Below are positions 1 through 11,456 of a stretch of 64,000 bases of DNA, one piece after another (position 1 is the first letter of the stretch; each line of letters opens with the position of its first letter). Origin of the DNA: Sthenelais limicola (Eukaryota > Annelida > Polychaeta > Phyllodocida > Sigalionidae); NCBI GenBank assembly GCA_942159475.1, contig OW804096.1:10775871-10839870 (forward strand). The letters are read 5' to 3'. Under the pieces are notes generated by a model, which searched no databases, was not told the origin of the DNA, and worked only from the letters and a program-made list of their open reading frames with translations. Made by a program: the position numbers and the translations under genes.

Positions 1-206
1 CTGATGGTCAATAGCGTCAACAGGGTTCCCTAAAACCAACCGGGGAATAGACTTTCCATCCAACTGTCCATTATGAGGATGACTGTACCTTTAGGTTCTA
101 GCTATTATGCTCACTTCAATTTAGCAAACATAATTGAGGGGCTGATTGAAGGACCTTTTACATTTTAGGTTAGTATGGCCAATTGCCTATTAGCATTAGC
201 GTCCTG

Positions 207-746
207 GACGAATTGTGACCCGTGCGAAAACCATTTTCGCCGAAAATAAACACAAGCTTAAAACCGCCACCCATGCCTCTATAACAGAGAACCTATGTAT
301 CTCCAAACCCTATCCAACGGAATTTTCTCCCTTAATTCGATCTTAGACTCTCTAATTCTTTCACCAATCGAAAGGGAATTGCATCAATAACTACATGTGT
401 GAGTTTAAAAGAAATCTGAGTCCCAGAGGTGAAGATATTAGTGCTCTGGGATTTGAATCCCCGATGTACTGATTGGGAGTCCAGCATCTTACCCCTAGAC
501 TATAGACTGGTTGTATGGTAATAAATACAAACACTAGACATATGCCACCCATTGATGTATCACATTTTAGCTTTACTTTAATCCTCCATTCTCCTCATGG
601 TGAATGAGGAAAATGGGGAAAATAAATACTCTATGAAGTTCCCTGTGTTGGCCGCATGCGATTTAAGGATTCAAATTATCATAAAAGTATATCTTGCATC
701 TGCAATATATTTCTATAAAATGCCAACGGAGGGCTTCTTGCACTGC
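207..746 (-). repeat. Family S dispersed repeat with tRNA-like core, copy 1
   Basis: This 540-bp block is the inverted counterpart of 43617-44217: the same landmarks occur in the same order, from GCAGTGCAAGAAGCCC at one end, through a tRNA-like core, to a conserved GACGAAT end. Sequence outside the block differs between the copies, so it is a dispersed element and not a long segmental duplication. The tRNA-like core lies at about 438-508 on the minus strand and keeps box A (GTCTAGGGG) and most of box B (the GGTTC G is changed to GGATTC). The core is internal, not terminal, which is unusual for a SINE. Confidence 0.6.
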
Positions 747-761
747 AGTCTTTGTATCTAC

Positions 762-842
762 CCTGAGCAGTCCAGAGGCTATATAACCACCTAAGGCGGA
801 GACTAAAATGATAATAATCTCCATTTCAAGTCTACTGGGGCA
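762..842 (+). repeat. Family G short dispersed repeat, copy 1
   Basis: This diverged 80-90-bp motif has the order GGGCTATA, ACCAC, GAGAC, TAATAACCTCCATT and GTGCAC. It recurs at 1868-1955, 2660-2750 and 30367-30455. No terminal inverted repeat or target duplication could be defined, so its class is unknown. It directly abuts the end of family S copy 1. Confidence 0.4.
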
Positions 843-859
843 CATATCATAACTGCTTA

Positions 860-1413
860 TTCAATGTCTAGTGTGAGAGTAACATTGATCGATATCGTAA
901 ACTATAGTAATATGTTCATATAAGAATTATACATAAGAATATCTAAAGTCAGTCACAGCTGGGATTATTATGAGATATAGATTTTTGTAGGCAAATTAAC
1001 AAGTTAACACTAATAGTGATACTAATATAAATATGGCAAATTCAACTTTCACAGAATCAACGAACCCTTCGCAACTCAATTGTTTCTTTTTAAACACAAA
1101 CAAACTTCAAACAATGGTGGAAGCTATAGTTTAGATAAGAAGGTATTAAATATGTACAATTTTCACTAATTGAATAAATAAAAAACTATAGCTGCCTCTA
1201 GTAGATATTTTCCTAGCATAACCTAAATTCATTTTTACTAATTACCAAATTCACCTGTTTACGCTTGAACGGTACTTGGTGTCGGAAGGTTGTTCTTAAA
1301 AAATTCTACTAGTGGAAGTGCCAAATTGCTTAATTGTCTTGCTGCAATTATCGTTATATTGACTAATTACACAGAAGTATCACTAGGTGGCAGTGACGAA
1401 ACATCCAGACCAT
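860..1413. other. No recognised feature
   Basis: I see AT-rich sequence without an ORF above about 60 codons, a tandem repeat or a match to the repeat families of this window. Confidence 0.5.
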
Positions 1414-1417
1414 ATGT

Positions 1418-1655
1418 GGGTGAAAATTCCTGAAGATGTACAATTGGCCATCACCAATCCCCTCAAATAACCCAAATTTCAGACAAACTCCAGGTTCAAA
1501 ATACAGTTCAACACAACCAGACAGATTTATTTAATGAAAACAATACAGAATACACTCAGATGTACTCAGTATTTATAATTGGTCACTCTAATTTAGCAGA
1601 ATTTGAGAGATGTGTAGAACTGTAGATTTTTGTGCATTTCCTGAAAATCTGACCC
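1418..1655 (-). mobile_element. Family A MITE, copy A1
   Basis: This short non-coding element has inverted termini GGGTGAA and CTGACCC and is flanked on both sides by ATGT, a 4-bp target duplication. Strand is defined here by the internal order: plus copies read TIR then GGCAGCTGTACAC; this copy is reversed. The left terminus is more diverged than the family consensus GGGTCAGATTTTCAG. Confidence 0.75.
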
Positions 1656-1867
1656 ATGTATGAGATTGTGTTTATGTTTAAAGCTGCCTTCTCAGCTATT
1701 GCCACAAAATGAATCTCACTAAATACATGCAATGTTTGACTTACAAGACACTAAAGGTAGCAATATCTTTCGATTACTAGCAAGTGGATCACCCTTGCTA
1801 ACCTACTGGCAAGAGATCACATACTGCGGTGGAGCAAGTGGAGGAATTATTAAGATTTAGTCACAAC

Positions 1868-1955
1868 CTTAACGCTTCTTGGGGCTATAACCACTTTTTA
1901 GGGAGACACAGAACGGTTTAATGATCTCCATTTCAGGCGCTGGTGCACGGTTTGT
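1868..1955 (+). repeat. Family G short dispersed repeat, copy 2
   Basis: Diverged copy of the motif at 762-842, keeping GGGGCTATAACCAC, GGGAGACAC, ATCTCCATTTCAG and GGTGCAC in order. Confidence 0.35.
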
Positions 1956-2319
1956 GCATAATTGTACAATATCAGCCATGACTATCTTAGCCTACAATAT
2001 TGTAATGTCATCAATTAGTGAATGTTAAGAGAAGGAAATACAAACTGAATGTTTTGTCTCTTGCAGGTGAGCGTGCTCTTAAATTATGAAGAATCTGGTG
2101 TGGTAAGTAGGCCTGAGTTAGCCCTTATAAATTCGTGCAGTGTAATGCTAGTGAATATTGAGATAGGATGTAATGAGGATGGTATATCATTTACTGTATT
2201 TTTTGGCAACGGATATTACCAAAGCCAAAGGGCGTTGCATAAGTTAACACAGCGTGCGTTCGTTATGGTTGCGCAACTATGGGTCAGATAGCGATAAATT
2301 TAATGCGCGTTTGTCATAG
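1956..2319. other. No confident feature
   Basis: The stretch is AT-rich and non-repetitive. A weak possible micro-exon at 2067-2102, with TTGCAG before it and GTAAGT after it, is discussed in the findings and is not annotated as a gene. Confidence 0.4.
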
Positions 2320-2321
2320 TA

Positions 2322-2443
2322 AAGGCCCATTCACATTAATACGACCAGCCGGCCGATCCATGCCAGCTATAATATTTTAACATTGAGTATTTTGCCGTGC
2401 GGCAGCCGTACACCAATCGGCCATTGTAATGTGAATGGGCCTT
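2322..2443. mobile_element. Short foldback MITE, AAGGCCCATTCACATTA termini
   Basis: The ends are AAGGCCCATTCACATTA on the left and its reverse complement TAATGTGAATGGGCCTT on the right, about 120 bp apart. A second inner pair, CGGCCGAT and ATCGGCC, lies inside. There is no coding capacity. Only one copy is in the window and the target duplication is not clear, so the superfamily is unassigned. Confidence 0.7.
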
Positions 2444-2444
2444 A

Positions 2445-3552
2445 ACGCAATGTTAGTTGCTATCAATTTTGGCTCTTAGTGTGCGCTATGTTAAAATATG
2501 TCGTTCTTTATTTGGTAACGACTGGTCCTATAATGCGCTCTGCGTTACTTATGAAACATGGCACTGATGGCTTAAAGTTTTATCCCTTGTTGAAAAAACA
2601 AAACTACTTTGGATATCGATTATATCGGGCTATATTGCTTAGAATGGCATAGAAATACTTCTTTGAGTGGTTCATGGGCTATAATCACATGGGGTAGAAA
2701 CTAAAAGGATTAATAACCTCCATTAGTGTGCTGCTTGTGCACTATTGGAGTGTAACACCTCGGCTTCAATACAGGATTATACCATCAGTACACCAGCAGG
2801 CAAGAAAAAGTTCATACCACTTAAATAAAGTTCTATTAAGGTGCATCGCACAAACGTATAGCTAAAGAATATAAGAACTAAAGATTACCTAGTATGATGT
2901 TAATGAACTGTTCGTTATAAAGTGGAATGCTTCCAGCTGTCTTGTGCTTCATGAATTCAGCCTTCACTCTCGGAAAATGGATCCTCCATCATTATACTCA
3001 TGCATCATACATCAGCATTATTAAAAGTTTTTTTAGAGAATGTTTCTGACACTTGCAAGGAATGAACGGGATATTAAAATGTACATAATAGGTGCAAACA
3101 TATATCTGATATGAATTCTCTTGTACAGATGAGTAACGCGACTTAGCATGATACTATGGATCAGATCATTTTTTGTGATAATATCGAGTGAAATGAACTT
3201 AGAATTTATACTCTACTTATAATTTTAATTAATTCTTCCTGATTTTTCTCTAACTGAACTTCGATGTAATGTAATTTAAAACAGTAATTCAGGCTATTCT
3301 GGAAATATTCGTACTTATGTGTGGAAATGTCTATGTCCTGAATAAAATATTTTCAAAATCAAAAATCAAATCATTATTCTCTCACAATTACTCTCAGCCC
3401 ACCTGGCTCTGTTTACCTGTGATATTCTATATTACAGTTCATAATGCAAGTCTGTATCTAATGTTTATCATTATGGAACTGACACCACTGATAAGTATAT
3501 ATCATGATAATTGAATTCTTCATTCTTCATTCAACAGATGACATAGAAGCAG
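2445..3552. other. No recognised gene; one family G motif
   Basis: Apart from a weak family G motif at about 2660-2750, I see AT-rich sequence with only short chance ORFs (65 and 61 codons near 3317-3689). Confidence 0.4.
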
Positions 3553-3672
3553 TTGACATTGTTCAGGTGGCATGGCCTGATTCACATGTAATAATTATCC
3601 ACCTAACAAAGTATATGGGTCAGATTTTCAGAAAATGTACAATTGGCAGCTGTACATATTTAGTAAATTCTG
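3553..3672 (+). repeat. Left arm of 120-bp inverted duplication
   Basis: This arm matches 4100-4219 in inverse orientation over 120 bp with only a few differences seen by eye. It contains about 64 bp of non-element sequence followed by 56 bp of a family A terminus starting at 3617 (GGGTCAGATTTTCAG). Because the flank is duplicated together with the element end, this is a rearrangement and not an independent insertion. Confidence 0.85.
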
Positions 3673-3683
3673 CTCGCTGCTAT

Positions 3684-3750
3684 AATTAACACTCAATGTA
3701 TGGAGACAGGGGACTTGTAGTCCCCTGTCTCCATACATTGAGTGTTAATT
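3684..3750. repeat. Perfect 32-bp palindrome
   Basis: Arms 3684-3715 and 3719-3750 are exact reverse complements separated by 3 bp (TGT). It can form a 32-bp hairpin. It lies between the two arms of the 120-bp inverted duplication. Confidence 0.9.
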
Positions 3751-3920
3751 TCATTAGAATGCAGGTATCATAATTACCTATACTATTAATTCCTCTGTAT
3801 GCTAAAGGCTGCAGAAAGAACTCTGTGCAGAGTGAATCTGGTATAATGACATTCATTCATTGTGGAGAAATATCAGTAGTATGGACAGGTAGTGTCACTC
3901 CTTCTACGGTTTCTATTAAA

Positions 3921-4155
3921 GGATCAGATTTTCAGAAAATGTACAATTCAACTTCGCCAATCCTCTCAAATAACTCAAATTTCAGACGAAAATAGAATTC
4001 AAAAGACAGTTCAACCTAGCCGAACGGATTGCTAGAATCAATGCAATAAGGAATATTCTCGAATTTACATAGTATTGACCGAATTGCAGCCTGATTTAAC
4101 AGAATTTACTAAATATGTACAGCTGCCAATTGTACATTTTCTGAAAGTCTGACCC
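3921..4155 (-). mobile_element. Family A MITE, copy A2
   Basis: Full-length 235-bp copy with termini GGATCAG and CTGACCC. The flanks (TAAA and ATAT) do not match, consistent with rearrangement: its right end and right flank form one arm of the 120-bp inverted duplication. Confidence 0.75.
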
Positions 4156-4219
4156 ATATACTTTGTTAGGTGGATGATTATTACATGTGAATCAGGCCAT
4201 GCCACCTGAACAATGTCAA
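4100..4219 (-). repeat. Right arm of 120-bp inverted duplication
   Basis: Inverse copy of 3553-3672, covering the right 56 bp of family A copy A2 and 64 bp of its flank. Confidence 0.85.
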
Positions 4220-4267
4220 GTCTACATAAATTAATTAGATTAATTAGATAAATTAATTAGATGTGTC

Positions 4268-4739
4268 TGTAGTGATATTCAATACTCTAGGGGTCATTGT
4301 ATCTTATATTTGGTACTGTTGATTAGTTCCACTGAATAACAACAGAGGTCACTACTGTTTGTAGTACTACTAAAGCCATTGCTTTTATATCTGATCAATC
4401 TACATGATCAATGTAACTATTACCTATCAAGACTTAGGTATAGAGTTCAATACTATTTACCATAATGTGTCAATATGTGTATAAGTGTCTGTGATGCATT
4501 CTTCATCCCTCAACATGTACTATTTCATGATGTTGTTGTATATGTATGCTGTATGTTTTCATTAAACACCATGAACTCTTAGGTAGCTGAATTACCTAGG
4601 AGCCCTCTGAGCCTAGTTTCAGGCAAGAGGCCAGCGGAGGGTTGAGAGAATAAACCTAACATTGGTTGTGCTTACAACATTTGAGTTATGGTTGTTCTTT
4701 GCTAAGTCCGAACCTGGGTTGTGTTGGAAGAACACTACA
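4268..4739 (+). repeat. 5' LTR
   Basis: 472 bp, with short inverted ends TGTAGTG/CACTACA. AATAAA at 4649-4654 can serve as a polyadenylation signal. I found no difference from the 3' LTR on reading both. Confidence 0.92.
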
Positions 4740-4740
4740 A

Positions 4741-4754
4741 TTGGTGCCGTGACC
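4741..4754 (+). promoter_or_regulatory. Primer binding site candidate
   Basis: TTGGTGCCGTGACC begins two bases after the 5' LTR, the expected place for tRNA-primed minus-strand synthesis. The TGG start fits a tRNA 3' CCA end. I cannot assign the tRNA with confidence. Confidence 0.65.
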
Positions 4755-4904
4755 AATTCTTAGCCTCAACTCCTCTGCTGCTGTGGCCCTGTGAGATTCT
4801 CTGAGGAATCAAGATTTGCTTGGACTTTTCATGCTGAAAAATCCTTGCATTGTCCCTTGTTGTCCCTTGATCTGGAATCATGGATTTCAGTACTGCAATT
4901 TCTG

Positions 4905-4996
4905 AATTTCTGATTTGGAATTTCGGATTTTCAGATTGGATTTTCGGATTCGGAATTTCGGAATTTCGGATTTCGGATTAGGAATTTCGGATTTAT
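4905..4996 (+). repeat. GGAATTTCGGATT-type tandem repeat in LTR-element leader
   Basis: Short units of the form GGAATTTCGGATT are repeated imperfectly about six to eight times shortly after the primer site, where the leader and packaging region of an LTR element would lie. Confidence 0.7.
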
Positions 4997-7900
4997 GGGG
5001 AAGATGTTCCCAAGAGCAAGCATATGCCTGGGCAGTGTGTTCTATGCAAGTTGTGATTCACAATTCACTAGGCACTGAGCTCACATTATTCTGGGAATTT
5101 GCTGGGTCTGAAAGGATCTCATCATGATGGGACAGAATCTCTTGTTCATTTATTTGAACTATGGGTTAGCAGAATAGAAAAGACTCTGGACCTCCTATAG
5201 CTCTTGTTATGGGTTGATTCTGAAGCTGTATCTGCTATGACTGGAAATATGCCTCTGGGAATCCTGTAGGTAGTTATTGGCAATAACTACTTCTGTGTCC
5301 AAGGTTTTTGAGTACAGTCATTGCATATGCAGGCTTTGCAGTCCTTGCAGAGTAGCAGGAAAGGAGGATTTTCCGAGGATTTTCTTAAAAGTCCAGGCCA
5401 GGGGCCAGGATTTTAAGGAAACCTTGTAAGCCTTGATGGACAAAACTACTTCATAGTACCACAGTCCGAAGGTAATCTATGTGTAGTACAGAAGCTGGAG
5501 GTTAGTGCCTAGGCACTGGGAAGTAGGGAGGGCAAGCCAACAAAAAAGGGCAACCCCAACCGAAATCCAGAGATACTAGTTCGCTGCTGGAGGGAAATAC
5601 CTTTCCTGAGGGAAGATTCGGATACTGGCCCTGGTAGTAAGCTGGGGACAGACTGAATTCCAAGCTGTGGAGGGGTCAATTCTTGTGAAGGAGATGATCT
5701 CTCACAAGATTGCCCTAATGCAGAAAGTTTCTGTGTTGCAAAAGAGAACTTTGGAGATTCCTGATTTTCTAATAGTCCAGGAACAGATGGTATGCCCCAG
5801 TGGGAGTGGGTGGTCATGGTTATTTCCTTGGAAATTCTATGATTCCCTTCCTCATGCACCACCTATGTTTTCGGCTCATATGGTGTGTATAATGGGAGAG
5901 GGTACACTCATTTTCACTTATTGGAGTATGCTTTGTTCGGAGCTACAGGACAGACAGGATTACATGTTTCGTGCTCAGTGGTCCCAAGGTGACTGAACAC
6001 AAGACTGGGTCCATGACTGTAGTCTTGACTGGTTAGGATTGCTATTCTTGGATAGGAACTGGTATTCAACTGGGGAAAAATCCAAGAGCGAAGAATAGAA
6101 TCCTCTGTGAAATCCTTTGAGGTGAGATGATGGGAGAATAGGTTGAAGGTGACATGGAGAAATCTAGTTACCTAGCCAGATCTCTAACTCATGCTAAACT
6201 GGATAGTATCAGTGACTCAGAAACATAAAGATGTTCATGTGCGAGTCAGACCAGGAATTGCTGAAGGGTTTTGCCTTGGGAATCCTGCGTACTTATGTAT
6301 CAGGAGACGAGAAATCGCCGTGGCACCCATCTACAATTCGTCCAGTAGCTGGTGAGAAATCAGAAAGATATGACAGTTCATAGGAAGTACCACCTATGAA
6401 CTGGAGCCGCTGAAGGTCTTATGAGAAGACTACCTGAAACTGTCTTTTGATGAGGATGGTCTGATGCAAGCTGCCAACTTGCATTGTGAACCTGAATTTA
6501 CAGAAGCTGCGGAAGGCAGGTTGGAATATTCTAAGACTGGAAGATGGTTGAAAAGTGGCAGGGAATGAATGTCCCATGAGGTCTGAGAAGGGAAAGATCA
6601 CTACAGGCAGACCCCAGATTATCCGAATGGAAATGAGGGGGAGGAAGTGCTGTAGATCTTTCTCAAACTTCTTGGAATAAGCAGAGACCTCAAAGGAGGT
6701 GAGGGGGTTGACAAGGGAAATCTGTTGATGAATCTGCAGTTTTCTTAGCTGATCCAGGACCCACCACCACTAAGCCTAGGCCAGGCAGGCCCAGGAAGGT
6801 TTTATCAAAAGTGGATAAGACATAAGTGGTGACAGTCCATGGGAGAAAGTGCGGGAGGCCAAAGACTCAGATGGATACATCCATTTTGCCAGTGGCGCCC
6901 CCTTGTACTGTTGAATAGGAAGCCTGGTCGGCCAAGGAAACAACCAGCTTGGATGTTTCCATGCCTCCAGTGCAACCTAAGAGAAGATCAAGAAGGCCAA
7001 GGAATTGCTCCAAAGCCATCAGATTCTTCTTCCCCTAGCCTGGTAAGAGCTCAATGTACACAGAGAGCTCCAGTTCAGTTACATAAAGATTGAAATGGTA
7101 CGAAGAGAGAGAAATTTCTGAACTGATTTCTTTCTCGATTAAAAGTACACAACGAGAAGTCAGACAAGTGACATGCCGAATTCAGTTGCTCTGTCCCTGC
7201 ATGACATATAGATTTACTTCTATATGACTGGGAGACCCTGGATTCTGGAAAGTATTTGATTTGAACGCTAAGTGTCGCTTGTGCCCAGGCTTGCCCTGCG
7301 AGTGATAGTGACTCGGAACTTGCTGTACGGCCAGAATCTATTGATGGTAAATAGAGTGTTGCTTCAAACTTGGCTGGATAATCGAAGAAATCTAGGATAA
7401 ATTGCTCTGTGATGTCTCAACAGAGGACCAGCACAGCCAACCATGCTAAAACATGGTCTGCGCTGTAGGAGACATGGGTAGTACCTGGTTCAGAGAGAGC
7501 GGGAAGGTGCTCTGCTGATGGTACCTCACAACAGTGAGGTGAACCATGTTAACCAGATAACCTCCAGTGAGTGCTGACTTTTACTGAACAGATATGTTGA
7601 AAGTAGGTTGAAAAGGCCATTTAACTTGCTTGAGATGTTGCTGAAACTGTGAAATATTCACTCAAAGAAAAGCAGAAGGAGCTGGGCTTCAGATTGTCTT
7701 GAGTCTGATGAGAAACATGTCTACTCCAGTCTGAGGCTGAGCTGCAAAATTGCTAGAGGCACAGGTACTGTCTGTCTTTGGACAATGACAACTGTGAAAA
7801 GAGACCTTGGACTACCCAAGTCTGAAGAAATAGTGAGTGAGGTCAAGCCTCCAAGAAAAGTCCAAGATGTCTAGCTGACATTCTGTGGACAAGTAGAGCT

Positions 7901-8661
7901 TGGATTAACAAGTCCAAGAAATATTGAGTGAGGTCAAGCCTCCAAGAATAAGTCCAAGAAGATGCCTAGCTGACTTTCTGTGGACAAGTAGAACTTGGAC
8001 AAACAAGTCCAAGAAGTAGTGAGCGAGGGGATTCAAAGATCCCAGCCACTATGATGTCTGCCATTTCAGGGATGCCCATGATGTGCCAGGATGCCCATGA
8101 TGTCAGGAGCGGATGCCAGTCGTGATGAGGAATCCCATGCCCACACCTACCTGGATGTTCCAGTCACCTCCACTTTGGATCACCAGGACCTGATGACCTG
8201 ATGCCAAGGACACAGACTGATGGACTCCGACTATGTCATGATGCTGATACAATGATAATGGACTGCCCACAGACTTGAGAAAATTTTTCTCCAACAAATG
8301 TGTTCCAGAATAGTGTTGAGTAGACGTTATTTACCTATTATTTACTCTTGTGATACATGTTGCGGTTGGCAGAAGGCTAATCCTCATACTTTAAATTGTT
8401 TCTCCAAGAGTTGGATCACATTTTGTCTCCACTTTCAGCCTATTCATTAGAGATGTTGCAACCTGAAATTGTTTTGTATGTAGAGAGGACACAGAAATGC
8501 TCCTGCTTGTCAACTTACATTATATCATTCATGCTGAACCAGGTTTGCACTGCTAATTCTCTTTTTATTCAGGAAAGTGGTGAATTTTATTCTAGAGTAT
8601 GGCTACTTACTGTTTGGGTGTTATCCCTTAAATGATTTTTCAATTTGGATGTAAAATCTTT
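4997..8661 (+). other. Non-coding interior of LTR element
   Basis: All frames are broken by frequent stops; the longest ATG ORFs are 117 and 109 codons and overlap on opposite strands. A part near 6760-7000 encodes fragments with GRPRK-like basic motifs in two frames, which may be relics of a former coding region. I recognise no gag, pol or env domain. Confidence 0.55.
7803..8030 (+). repeat. About 100-bp imperfect tandem repeat in LTR element
   Basis: Two and a half copies of a unit containing GTGAGTGAGGTCAAGCCTCC, AAGTCCAAGA, CTAGCTGA and CTGTGGACAAGTAGA. It is found only inside the LTR element in this window. Confidence 0.7.
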
Positions 8662-8676
8662 AAAAAAGAGGGGGAG
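8662..8676 (+). promoter_or_regulatory. Polypurine tract
   Basis: AAAAAAGAGGGGGAG lies four bases before the 3' LTR, the expected plus-strand primer of an LTR retrotransposon. Confidence 0.8.
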
Positions 8677-8679
8677 TAT

Positions 8680-9151
8680 TGTAGTGATATTCAATACTCT
8701 AGGGGTCATTGTATCTTATATTTGGTACTGTTGATTAGTTCCACTGAATAACAACAGAGGTCACTACTGTTTGTAGTACTACTAAAGCCATTGCTTTTAT
8801 ATCTGATCAATCTACATGATCAATGTAACTATTACCTATCAAGACTTAGGTATAGAGTTCAATACTATTTACCATAATGTGTCAATATGTGTATAAGTGT
8901 CTGTGATGCATTCTTCATCCCTCAACATGTACTATTTCATGATGTTGTTGTATATGTATGCTGTATGTTTTCATTAAACACCATGAACTCTTAGGTAGCT
9001 GAATTACCTAGGAGCCCTCTGAGCCTAGTTTCAGGCAAGAGGCCAGCGGAGGGTTGAGAGAATAAACCTAACATTGGTTGTGCTTACAACATTTGAGTTA
9101 TGGTTGTTCTTTGCTAAGTCCGAACCTGGGTTGTGTTGGAAGAACACTACA
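8680..9151 (+). repeat. 3' LTR
   Basis: 472 bp, offset by exactly 4412 bp from the 5' LTR with no length change. AATAAA is at 9061-9066. It is followed by TGTC, matching the bases before the 5' LTR. Confidence 0.92.
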
Positions 9152-9246
9152 TGTCTATATTTCCACATGTCCTCGTGTGGAAAGTTGTGATCAGAACAAA
9201 AACCCTTCATGTTTACAATAAGTTTGTTTCCTTCTATAATATATAT

Positions 9247-9653
9247 GTGATGCGTTTCAGGAAAATGAGTCATAAGTCGCAGAAAATAGATTTTGAGATA
9301 CCATTATATTTGAAATAGGAGATCAAGCTGATTCCAATGGTGGTTAACATAAGGGACATTAAATAAGTATTTCTATATTCTAAGTTTGATATTTTTATTT
9401 CTGAAAAAAATGTTTTCAATATTTTTAGGTGAACAATTACTAGTAAAATAGGTAATTGTACTCCATAGGATGCTCTAAGAAATGCATGAATATATTTAAT
9501 ACACTATCCTGAAATTTTGTCCACGTATTCAAAAGACCTATCTGACTAGATACCCAAATAATGAAAACATTCCAAAAAGAAGATCTTGTGAATAAATGCC
9601 GGTTAAAACTATGAATTTTGCGACTTGTGACTCATTTTCCTGAAACACATCAC
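9247..9653 (-). mobile_element. Family B MITE, copy B1
   Basis: About 407 bp with long inverted termini GTGATGCGTTTCAGGAAAAT and the matching CCTGAAACACATCAC end, flanked by ATAT on both sides (4-bp target duplication). Minus is defined as the left terminus being followed by TAGATTTTGAGATACC. No coding capacity. Confidence 0.85.
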
Positions 9654-9657
9654 ATAT

Positions 9658-10510
9658 GTTCTTGGTGTTATCTGATTGGTAACCTTACGATATATCAAAA
9701 TACATAATACTATAATAGATCATAATACAATATCATAATTTAAGAACGAGTTTATAGTGAAGCAGAAGTATTTATATATAATATAAGATGGTCTCTGATA
9801 GCCAATTCCGGTAGTCAATGCTATTATCTTTTTTTAAAGAAATTTTATTGAGCTGGTTTCGGTGGTACAGTGATATTCTCACAGACTCAAGTCAAAACAA
9901 TACAAAAGCTTTCATTATCGATTCGATGAACAATATAGGTATTAATAATAATTCTAAATATTTAATGTTTAATATTTCTTTTGACATCGCTAGCCAGTTA
10001 CTCAATACTGACATTTCGATACAGACGTTATCATTAGATCATTATATATATATATATATAATAACTTTTATTCAGTTTCAGCTTACATTGAATCATTTGT
10101 CAACCATTATAACCGAATAGGAAAATTACTCTGCGGAGCAGATCTTCCGTAGGATCCGTTACTTTAAATATTGTAAATGTCAGTGTTCTTTCACTAAATT
10201 TACTTTATTTTCAAGTAGAATTGTTCAGCTTGGTTTCCAAGTCTATTGTCCAAGTTAAAAGTTCAATATTCCTCCTATCATTAGACCCATAGAGAGGGTG
10301 ATATTTACACATCAATATGTTTGAGCTAACAACATTTACTAATCGTTAGTTAATCGTAATACAAATCCCTAGATAAACAATAATTGATTGGATTTTTACT
10401 TCATGAGAAGCTTTATTTGCACAACCAGATATTAATAGATATTGCCATGCCCAAACCAGGACCCAAAACATGATATTTATTTATAATCCTCAACAAAGGG
10501 TTCTTTTTAT
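9658..10510. other. No recognised gene; TA microsatellite
   Basis: AT-rich sequence with a (TA)n run at about 10042-10061. A 100-codon ORF (9818-10120) runs through the microsatellite and has low-complexity composition, so it is not taken as a gene. Confidence 0.5.
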
Positions 10511-10741
10511 GGGTCAGATTTTCAGAAAATGTACAATTGGCAGCTCTACACATTTAGTAAATTCTGCTAAATTAGGCTGCAATTTGGTCAAAACCAGGTA
10601 AATTCGAATATATTTGCCATTGCATTCAATCTGTTTGGCTAGGTAGAACTGTCTTTTGAACTTTATTTTCGTCTGGAATTTGGGTTATTTGAGAAGATTG
10701 GCGAAGTTGAAGGCAAAGTACATTTTCTGAAAATCTGGCCC
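10511..10741 (+). mobile_element. Family A MITE, copy A3
   Basis: 231-bp copy, termini GGGTCAG and CTGGCCC, flanks TTAT and TTCT (near-match 4-bp duplication). Confidence 0.75.
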
Positions 10742-11056
10742 TTCTATTTATTGGTCACGGCTCTATTCCTTCATTGAACTACCGCTGTCACCTCGATCAA
10801 AGGCCAGAAAGTACATTATGTATCCGTTCGTATTTGCTTGTAGGTCCTGATTAATTTGGATCAATATTAATATAGATCTAGGCTTTAGAATGTGGCTTGA
10901 GTTCTCCTCATTTGCTGACATTGGTTGGTATTCCACATAATTTGTTCAGGAGTGTTGAAGACTCGTTAGAAGTTGAAATATATACTGATGACAGTTGTAT
11001 TCTGGAATGATTTTGTTCCATGACGCTTAATTGAGTTTTCCATTAATACTACTTCT

Positions 11057-11291
11057 GTGTCAGATTTTCAGAAAATGTACAATTGCAGCTCTACACATTT
11101 AATAAAGTCTGCTAAATTAGGCTGTCATTTGGTCAATACTAGGTAAATTCGAGTATATTCGGCATTGCATTGATTCTAGCAATCTGTTTGGTTAGGTTGA
11201 ACAGCATTTTGAACTTTATTTTCGTCTGAACATTTGGGTTGTTAGGGAGGATTGGTGAAGGCGAATCGTACATTTTCTGAAAATCCGACCC
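11057..11291 (+). mobile_element. Family A MITE, copy A4
   Basis: Exactly 235 bp, termini GTGTCAG and CCGACCC, flanks TTCT and TTGT. Confidence 0.8.
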
Positions 11292-11456
11292 TTGTATCAT
11301 ATTCCCTAAGGTATATTCCTTATATAGGCCATGTTTATGCCCTTAATGTAAACCCAGTAATACAACATACTAGAATCATATGAAACAAAAGGTGGGATTT
11401 TGCCTAGATGGGTTTTGCACATGGGTGCCTCTTTACCGGGTGGCTTTTTACCATGT

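Larger units (their letters stand above)
4268..9151 (+). mobile_element. Non-autonomous LTR retrotransposon
   Basis: The element has two 472-bp LTRs, each starting TGTAGTG and ending CACTACA, flanked by the 4-bp target duplication TGTC (4264-4267 and 9152-9155). A primer-binding-site-like sequence follows the 5' LTR and a purine tract precedes the 3' LTR. The 3.9-kb interior has no ORF longer than about 120 codons, and I recognise no protease, reverse transcriptase, RNase H or integrase motif. The LTRs read as identical while the interior is non-coding, so it was probably mobilised in trans by another element. A 4-bp duplication fits Ty3/Gypsy better than the usual 5 bp of Copia or BEL, but the superfamily is not settled. 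Confidence 0.88.

Noticed and set aside
5509..5996. Overlapping 117-codon minus and 109-codon plus ORFs in the LTR element
   Set aside because: No recognisable domain, opposite strands overlap, and surrounding frames are broken; treated as chance in a non-coding interior.
9818..10120. 100-codon ORF
   Set aside because: Includes a (TA)n microsatellite translated as Tyr-Ile repeats; no domain.
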